A stretch of DNA of 27,982 nt from Saccoglossus kowalevskii. Lineage: Eukaryota; Hemichordata; Enteropneusta; Harrimaniidae. Shown one piece after another: positions 21,409 through 27,982 of this stretch (positions are counted from its first letter, which is position 1; each line of letters begins with the position of its first letter). The stretch lies in NCBI RefSeq assembly GCF_000003605.2, contig NW_003123212.1:1-27982 (forward strand), given 5' to 3'. The translations under genes and the position numbers were made by a program. Below the pieces are notes generated by a model. It worked only from the letters and a program-made list of their open reading frames with translations. It searched no databases and was not told the DNA's origin.

Positions 21409-22370
21409 TACATGTGTCTGGTAGTTTCGAGGCCACCATTCTACTGAACAGTGTGTGGGTGATGTGTGTGGCAGTTTCCAGGCCACCATTCTACTGTACC
21501 GTATGTGGGTACATGTGTGTGGTAGTTTCCAGGCCACCATTCCATGTACAGTGTGTGGGTACATGTGTGTGGTAGTTTCCAGACCACCATTCTACTGTAC
21601 AGTGCGTGGGTACATGTGTGTTGTAGTTTCCAGGCCACCATTCTACTGCACAGTGTGTGGGTGATGTGTGTGGCAGTTTCCAGGCCACCATTCTACTGTG
21701 CAGTATGTGGTGCATGTGTGTGGTAGTTTCCATGCAACCATTCTACTGTACAGTGTGTGGGTACATGTGTGTTGTAGTTTCCAGGCCACCATTCTACTGT
21801 ACAGTGTGTGGGTACATATGTCTGGTAGTTTCCAGGCCACCATTCTACTGAACAGTGTGTGGGTGATGTGTGTGGCAGTTTCCAGGCCACCAATCTAATA
21901 TGCAGTATGTGGGTGCATGTGTGTGGTAGTTTCCAGGCCACTATTCTACTGTACAGTGTGTGGGTACATGTGTGTGGTAGTTTCCAAGCCACCATTCTAC
22001 TGTACAATATTTGAGTACATGTATGTGGTAGTTTCCAGGCCACCATTCTACTGTACAGTGTGTGGGTACATGTGTATGGTAGTTTCCAGGCCACCATTCC
22101 ACTGTACAGTGTGTGAGTACATGTGTGTGGTAGTTTCCATGCCACCATTCTACTGTACAGTGCGTGAGTACTTTTAAGTGGTAGTTTGCAAGCCACCATT
22201 CCACGGTACAGTGTGTGAGTACATGTATGTGGTTGTTTTCCAGGCCACCATTCTACTGTACAATATGTGAGTACATGTATGTGGTAGTTTCCAAGCCACT
22301 ATTCTACTGTACAGTGTGTGGTAGTTTCCAAACCACCATTCTACTGTACAGTGTGTGGGTACATGTGTAT
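21003..22370 (+). repeat. Distant copy of about 11900-13312 with one unit deleted
   Basis: The offset to the 12-13 kb block is 9103 up to about 21640 and 9052 after it, a change of exactly 51, so one whole unit is missing near 21648. Where the other copy has two units with CTGTACAG and CTGAACAG, this one has a single unit with CTGCACAG running into GGGTGATG. The private one-base loss GTATGTGGTGCATG is present in both (12650 and 21702), as is CCACCAATCTAAT (12837 and 21889). The two blocks therefore share an immediate common source. Two one-base insertions follow near 22226 (TTGTTTTCC) and 22420 (GTGGGTAGTTTCC). Confidence 0.9.
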
Positions 22371-22379
22371 GGTAGTTTC

Positions 22380-23160
22380 CAGGCCACCATTCCACTGTAC
22401 AGTGTGTGATTACATGTGTGTGGGTAGTTTCCAGGCCACTATTCTACTGTACAGTGTGTGAGTACTTGTATGTGGTACTTTCCAAGCCACCATTCTACGG
22501 CACAGTGTGTGAGTACATGTATGTGGTTGTTTCCAAGCCACCATTCTACTGTACAATATGTGAGTACATGTATGTGGTGGTTTCCAAGCCACTATTCTAC
22601 TGTACAGTGTGTGGTAGTTTCCAGGCCACCATTCTACTGTGCAGTCTGTGTGTGTATGTGTGAGGTGGTTTCCAGGCCACCATTCCACTGTACAGTGTGT
22701 GAGTACATGTGCGTGGTAGTTTCCAAGCCACTATTCTACTGTACAGTGTGTGAGTACATGTGCGTGGTCGTTTCCAAGTCACCATTCTACTGTACCGTAT
22801 GTGGGTACATGTGTGTGGTAGTTTCCAGGCCACCATTCCATGTACAGTGTGTGGGTACATGTGTGTGGTAGTTTCCAGGCCACCATTCTACTGTACAGTG
22901 TGTGGGTACATGTGTGTTGTAGTTTCCAGGCCACCATTCTACTGTACAGTGTGTGGATACATGTGTATGGTAGTTTCCAGGCCACCATTCTACTGAACAG
23001 TGTGTGGGTGATGTGTGTGGCAGTTTCCAGGCCACCATTCTACTGTACCGTATGTGGGTACATGTGTGTGGTAGTTTCCAGGCCACCATTCCATGTACAG
23101 TGTGTGGGTACATGTGTGTGGTAGTTTCCAGACCACCATTCTACTGTACAGTGTGTGGGT
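22380..23160 (+). repeat. Mosaic stretch of 51-bp units with no long partner
   Basis: Units continue in register, but their order matches other blocks only over short distances. A unit near 22640-22672 has an unusual linker (TGCAGTCTGTGTGTGTATG then GAGGTGG) and was not noticed elsewhere. From 22760 to 23160 the order TACCGTATG, CCATTCCATG, beta and TACCGTATG resembles 3.8-4.2 kb and 10.7-11.2 kb. It has fewer private changes, for example GTGTGTGGGTAC where the others have GTGCGTGGGTAC. Confidence 0.75.
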
Positions 23161-24387
23161 ACATGTGTGTTGTAGTTTCCAGGCCACCATTCTACTGTAC
23201 AGTGTGTGGGTACATGTGTCTGGTAGTTTCCAGGCCACCATTCTACTGAACAGTGTGTGGGTACATGTGTGTGGTAGTTTCTAGGCCACCATTCTTTGTA
23301 CAGTGTGTGAGTAAATGTGTGTGGTAGTTTCGAGGCCACCATTCTATTGTGCAGTGTGTGGGTACGTGTGTGTGGTAGTTTCCAGGCCACCATTCTACTG
23401 TACAATATGTGAGTGCATGTATGCGGTAGTTTCCATACCACCATTCCACTGCACAGTGTGTGGGTCCATGTGTATGGCAGTTTCCATGCCACCATTCTAC
23501 TGTACAGTATGTGAGTACATGTGTGTGGTAGTTTCCATGACACCATCCTACTGTACAGTCTGTGAGTACATGTGTGTGTTAGTTTCCAGGCAACCATTCT
23601 ACTGTACGGTGTGTGAGTACATGTATGTGGTAGTTTCCAAGCCACCATTCTACTGTACAGTGTGTGGGTACATGTGTATGGTAGTTTCCAGGCCACCATT
23701 CCACTGTACAGTGTGTGAGTACATGTGCGTGGTAGTTTCCAAGCCACTATTGTACTGTACAGTGTGTGAGTACATGTATGTGGTAGTTTCCAAGCCACCA
23801 TTCTAATGTACATTATGTGAGTACATGTATGTGGTAGTTTCCAAGCCACTATTCTACTGTACAGTGTGTGGTAGTTTCCAGGCAACAATTCTACTGTACG
23901 GTGTGTGAGTTCATGTATGTGGTAGTTTCCAAGCCACCATTCTACTGTACAGTGTGTGGGTACATGTGTATGGTAGTTTACAGGCCACCATTCCACTGTA
24001 CAGTGTGTGAGTACATGTGCGTGGTAGTTTCCAAGCCACTATTCTACTGTACAGTGTGTGAGTACATGTATGTGGCAGTTTCCAAGCCACCATTCTAATG
24101 TACATTATGTGAGTACATGTATGTGGTAGTTTCCAAGCCACTATTCTACTGTACAGTGTGTGGTAGTTTCCAGGCAACCATTCTACTGTACGGTGTGTGA
24201 GTACATGTATGTGGTAGTTTCCAAGCCACCATTCTACTGTACAGTGTGTGGGTACATGTGTCTGGTAGTTTCCAGGCAACCATTCTACTGAACAGTGTGT
24301 GGGTACATGTGTGTGGTAGTTTCTAGGCCACCATTCTTTGTACAGTGTGTGAGTGCATGTGTGTGGTAGTTTCGAGGCCACCATTCT

Positions 24388-25090
24388 ATTGTGCAGTGTG
24401 TGGGTACGTGTGTGTGGTAGTTTCCAGGCCACCATTCTACTGTACAATATGTGAGTGCATGTATGCGGTAGTTTCCAAACCACCATTCCACTGCACAGTG
24501 TGTGGGTCCATGTGTATGGCAGTTTCCATGCCACCATTCTACTGTACAGTATGTGAGTACATGTGTGTGGTAGTTTCCATGACACCATCCTACTGTACAG
24601 TGTGTGAGTACATGTGTGTGGTAGTTTCCAGGCAACCATTCTACTGTACGGTGTGTGAGTACATGTATGTGGTAGTTTCCAAGCCACCATTCTACTGTAC
24701 AGTGTGTGGGTACATGTGCGTGGTAGTTTCCAAGCCACCATTCTACTGTACCGTATGTGGGTACATGTGTGTGGTAGTTTCCAGGCCACCATTCCATGTA
24801 CAGTGTGTGGGTACATGTGTGTGGCAGTTTCCAGGCCACCATTCTACTGTGCAGTTTGTGGGTGCATGTGTGTTGTAGTTTCCAGGCCACCATTCTACTG
24901 TGCATTATGTGGGTGCATGTGTGTGGTAGTTTCCAGGCCACTATTCTACTGTACAGTGTGTGTGGTAGTTTCCAGGCCACCATTTTACTTGTGCGGTGTG
25001 TGAGTACATGTATGTGGTAGTTTCCAAGCCACCATTCTACTGTACAATATGTGAGTACATGTATGTGGTAGTTTCCAAGCTACTATTCTA
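24388..25090 (+). repeat. Alpha run and transition units, including a 39-bp unit
   Basis: A further alpha run starts with ATTGTGCAG near 24385 and includes CAAACCACCATTCCACTGCACAG. The units then pass through CCATTCCATG to TGTGCATTATG types. At about 24955-24970 the linker reads CAGTGTGTGTGGTAG, giving a 39-bp unit (12 bases lost, frame kept), followed by the irregular CATTTTACTTGTGCGG near 24985. From about 25020 the order matches 2.1-2.2 kb. Confidence 0.75.
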
Positions 25091-25769
25091 ATGTGCAGTG
25101 TGTGGTAGTTTCCAGGCTACCATTCTACTGTGCAGTCTGTGGTAGTTTCCAGGCCACCATTCTACTGTACAGTGTTTGGGTACATGAGTTTGGCAGTTTC
25201 CAGGCCACCATTCTACTGTGCAGTATGTGGGTGCATGTGTGTGGTAGTTTCCAAGCTACTATTCTACTGTACAGTGTGTGGTAGTTACCAGGCCACCATT
25301 CTATGTACAATGTGTGGGTACATGTGTGTGGTAGTTTCCAAGCCACCATTCTACTGTACAGTGTGTAGGTAAATCTGTATGGTAGTTTCCAGGCCACCAT
25401 TCTACTGTACAGTGTGTGGGTAATGTGTGTGGCAGTTTCCAGGCCACCATTCTACTGTGCAGTATGTGGGTGCATGTGTGTGGTAGTTTCCAGGCCACCA
25501 TTCCACTGTTCATTATGTGGGTGCATGTGTGTGGTAGTTTCCAGGCCACTATTCTACTGTACAGTGTGTGGGTACATGTGTGTGGTAGTCTCCAGGCCAC
25601 CATTTTACTGTACAGTGTGTGAGTACATGTGTGTGGTAGTTTCCAAGCCACCATTCTACTGTACAATATTTGAGTACATGTATGTGGTAGTTTCCAAGCC
25701 ACTATTCTACTGTACAGTGTGTGGCAGTTTCCAAGCCACCATTCTACTGTACAGTGTGTGGGTGCATGC

Positions 25770-27592
25770 GTATGGTAGTTTCCAGGCCACCATTCCACTG
25801 TACAGTGTGTGAGTACATGTGTGTGGTAGTTTCCAGGCAACCATTCTACTGTACAGTGTGTGAGTACTTGTATGTGGTAGTTTCCAAGCCACCATTCTAC
25901 GGTACAGTGTGTGGGTACATGTGTATGGTAGTTTCCAGGCCACCATTCCACTGTACAGTCTGTGAGTACATGTGTGTGGTAGTTTCCAGGCCACCATTCT
26001 ACTGTACAGTGTGTGAGTACTTGTATGTGGTAGTTTCCAAGCCACTATTCTACTGTACAGTGTGTGGTAGTTTCCAAGCCACCATTCTACTGTACAGTGT
26101 GTGGGTACATGTGTATGGTAGTTTCCAGGCCACCATTCCACTGTACAGTGTGTGAGTACATGTGTGTGGTAGTTTCCAGGCCACAATTCTACTGTACAGT
26201 GTGTGAGTACTTGTATGTGGTACTTTCCAAGCCACCATTCTACGGTACAGTGTGTGAGTACATGTATGTGGTTGTTTCCTAGCCACCATTCTACTGTACA
26301 ATATGTGAGTACATGTATGTGGTAGTTTCCAAGCGACTATTCTACTGTACAGTGTGTAGTAGTTTCCAGGCCACCATTCTACTGTGCAGTCTGTGGGTGC
26401 ATGTGTGTGGTAGTTTCCAGGCCACCATTCTACTGTATGGTGTGTGAGTACATGTATGTGGTAGTTTACACGCCACTATTCTACTGTACAGTGTGTGATA
26501 GTTTCCAAGCCACCATTCTACTGTACAATATGTGAATAAATGTATGTTGTAGTTTGTAAGCCGCAGTTCTACTGTACAGTGTGTGGTAGTTTCCAGGCCA
26601 CCATTCTACTGTACAGTGTTTGGGTACATGTGTGTGGCAGATTCTAGGCCACCATTCTACTGTGCAGTATGTGGGTGATGTGTATGGTAGTTTCCAGGCC
26701 ACCATTCCACTGTACAGTGTGTGAGTACATGTGTGTGGTAGTTTCCAGGCAACCATTCTACTGTACAGTGTGCGAGTACTTGTATGTGGTAGTTTCCAAG
26801 CCACCATTCTACGGTACAGTGTGTGGGTACATGTGTATGGTAGTTTCCAGGACACCATTCCACTGTACAGTCTGTGAGTACATGTGTGTGGTAGTTTCCA
26901 GGCCACCATTCTACTGTACAGTGTGTGAGTACTTGTATGTGGTAGTTTCCAAGCCACTATTCTACTGTACAGTGTGTGGTAATTTCCAAGCCACCATTCT
27001 ACTGTACAGTGTGTGGGTACATGTGTATGGTAGTTTCCAGGCCACCATTCCAGTGTATAGTGTGTGAGTACATGTGTGTGGTAGTTTCCAGGCCACTATT
27101 CTACTGTACAGTGTGTGAGTAATTGTATGTGGTACTTTCCAAGCCACCATTCTACGGTACAGTGTGTGAGTACATGTATGTGGTTGTTTCCTAGCCACCA
27201 TTCTACTGTACAATATGTGAGTACATGTATGTGGTAGTTTCCAAGCGACTATTCTACTGTACAGTGTGTAGTAGTTTCCAGGCCACCATTCTACTGTGCA
27301 GTCTGTGGGTGCATGTGTGTGGTAGTTTCCAGGCAACCATTCTACTGTATGGTGTGTGAGTACATGTATGTGGTAGTTTACACGCCACTATTCTACTGTA
27401 CAGTGTGTGATAGTTTCCAAGCCACCATTCTACTGTACAATATGTGAATAAATGTATGTTGTCGTTTGTAAGCCGCAGTTCTACTGTACAGTGTGTGGTA
27501 GTTTCCAGGCCACCATTCTACTGTACAGTGTTTGGGTACATGTGTGTGGCAGATTCTAGGCCACCATTCTACTGTGCAGTATGTGGGTGCAT
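25770..27592 (+). repeat. Two tandem copies of a 912-bp higher-order repeat
   Basis: Bases about 25770-26680 and 26682-27592 are consecutive copies at a constant 912-bp offset. Shared rare features: TTCTACGGTAC, GAGTACTTGTATG, GTTTCCTAGCC (26271-26285 and 27183-27197), CAAGCGACTATT with GTGTAGTAG, TGTATGGTGTGTGAG, GTTTACACGCC, GTGTGATAG, GAATAAATGTATGTTG (26535 and 27447), TTTGTAAGCCGCAGTT and GCAGATTCTAGG. The unit near the GAATAAATG/GCCGCAG string is among the most diverged in the window and is kept in both copies. Copy differences are scattered substitutions. Confidence 0.92.
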
Positions 27593-27982
27593 GTGTGTGG
27601 TCGTTTCCAGGCAACCATTCTACTGTCCGGTGTGTGAGTACATGTATGTTGTAGTTTGCAAGCCTCCATTCTACTGTACAATATGTGAGTACATGTATGT
27701 GGTAGTTTCCAAGCTACTATTCTATGTAAAGTGTGTGGGTACATGTGTGTGGTAGTTTCCAAGCCACCATTCCACTGTACAGTGTGTGGGTACATGTGTA
27801 TGGTAGTTTCTAAGCCACCATTCTACTGTACAGTGTGTGGGTACATGTGTATGGTAGTTTCCAGGCCACCATTCTACTGTACAGTGTGTGGGTGATGTGT
27901 GTGCTAGTTTCCAAGCTACCATTCTACTGTACAACATTTGAGCACATGTATGTTGTAGTTTTCAAGCCACTATTATACTGTG
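27593..27982 (+). repeat. Right-hand end of the window, still within the array
   Basis: Units remain recognisable to the last base (CTATTATACTGTG). Several private changes occur: TGTCCGGTG (27627), ATTCTATGTAAAG (27721), GTGCTAGTTTCC (27902), ACAACATTTGAGCACATG (27931) and GTTTTCAAGCC (27957). A 50-bp beta-like linker (GGGTGATG, 27891) appears without the usual CTGAACAG. No boundary with single-copy DNA is reached. Confidence 0.85.

Larger units (their letters stand above)
1..27982 (+). repeat. 51-bp tandem satellite/minisatellite array filling the window
   Basis: Head-to-tail units recur every 51 bases from the first to the last base, all in the same orientation. Each unit holds the anchors GTTTCC, then CCACCATT (or the variants CCACTATT and CAACCATT), then CTGTACAG, then a GT-rich linker with GTACAT and GTGTGTGG. 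At about 51 bp per unit this is roughly 550 units. Frequent variant sites are GG/AA after TTCCA, T/C in ATTCTAC versus ATTCCAC, and CAGTGTGTGGG versus CAATATGTGAG, mostly transitions. No single-copy sequence, gene, tRNA, rRNA or transposon signature interrupts the array. Both ends are inside it, so total size is unknown. The family is not one I recognise by name. The type of locus (pericentromeric, subtelomeric or interstitial) cannot be decided from the window. Confidence 0.99.

Noticed and set aside
26530-26545. AATAAA polyadenylation signal at about 26535 and 27447.
   Set aside because: It is a chance product of substitutions in the GTGAGTACATG linker, copied by the 912-bp duplication. No gene lies upstream.
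1-27982. CRISPR array.
   Set aside because: There are no unique spacers. The whole 51-bp unit is repeated and the variation falls at recurring sites.
1-27982. Telomeric repeats or a CENP-B box.
   Set aside because: No run of TTAGGG-type repeats was seen. The TTTCGAGG variant starts like a CENP-B box but lacks the remaining conserved A and CGGG positions.
1-27982. Repeat-induced point mutation or a similar directed C-to-T process, suggested by CAGTGTGTGG versus CAATATGTGAG variants.
   Set aside because: Most CA/TG steps are intact and changes are fixed, recurring unit variants inherited by duplication. They lack the dense, one-context pattern of such a process.
1-27982. PRDM9-like hotspot motif in CCACCATTCCAC.
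   Set aside because: Only the first half resembles the human 13-mer, the last cytosines do not match, and the host species is unknown.
1-27982. Transposon or retroelement remnants as the origin of the unit.
   Set aside because: No terminal inverted repeats, long terminal repeats, target-site duplications or recognisable transposase or polymerase motifs were seen in any frame.
1-27982. tRNA, rRNA or other structured RNA genes.
   Set aside because: No cloverleaf, box A/B pair or ribosomal segment is present. The short TGTAC/GTACA pairing is part of the repeat unit itself.

Overview
The whole 28 kb window is one tandem-repeat array. I see no gene, RNA gene, mobile element or single-copy flank. 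The basic unit is 51 bp and is repeated head-to-tail roughly 550 times on one strand. It can be followed by three anchors that recur about every 51 bases: GTTTCC, CCACCATT and the palindrome CTGTACAG, followed by a GT-rich linker containing GTACAT. Both window ends lie inside the array, so the array is longer than what is shown. The setting fits a large eukaryotic genome (satellite or large minisatellite, perhaps pericentromeric, subtelomeric or interstitial). The consensus unit is about 49% G+C and has no CpG, while TG/CA is abundant. That would fit a CpG-methylated genome such as a vertebrate, but this is weak inference and I cannot name the species.

The array is built in layers. Layer 1 is a sub-repeat inside the unit: the 8-mer GTGTGTGG occurs twice around GTACAT. 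Layer 2 is a set of length variants (mainly 37, 38, 50 and 52 bp, plus single 39 and 49 bp cases) that act as landmarks. Layer 3 is a set of higher-order modules of several units in fixed order, called here alpha (ATTCTATTG-containing run), beta (50-bp GGGTGATG unit, often as a 203-bp doublet), delta (38-bp unit with TGTACATGTGTATG) and epsilon (GAGTACTTTTATG pair). Layer 4 is block duplication of 0.2 to 2.3 kb, both tandem and 9 to 23 kb apart.

Layout: 1-612 is a 306-bp six-unit duplication. About 310-1170 is copied near 15.8-16.7 kb. 1.2-3.2 kb is a mixed zone with a 948-bp-offset repeat and parts shared with 25.1-25.9 kb. 3.3-5.8 kb is rich in beta doublets and includes a block copied at 14.5-15.8 kb. 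5.8-6.2 kb holds a small 200-bp duplication. 6.2-9.1 kb holds two copies of a delta-alpha module 2286 bp apart. 7.26-8.49 kb recurs at 23.16-24.39 kb. 9.86-19.5 kb is a succession of higher-order repeats with steps of about 1410, 2261, 2109, 1603 and 1338 bp. 19.6-22.4 kb holds further copies, including one of 11.9-13.3 kb. 25.77-27.59 kb is a two-copy 912-bp tandem repeat. A stretch at about 18.14-19.11 kb has an abrupt excess of one-base insertions and looks like unpolished sequence.

Many long open frames exist on both strands (up to 346 codons, complement of 16302-17342), but they follow from arithmetic. The unit is 51 = 3 x 17 bases and its consensus has a stop in only two of six frames, so four frames stay open until a unit of odd length shifts them. 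None is annotated as a gene.
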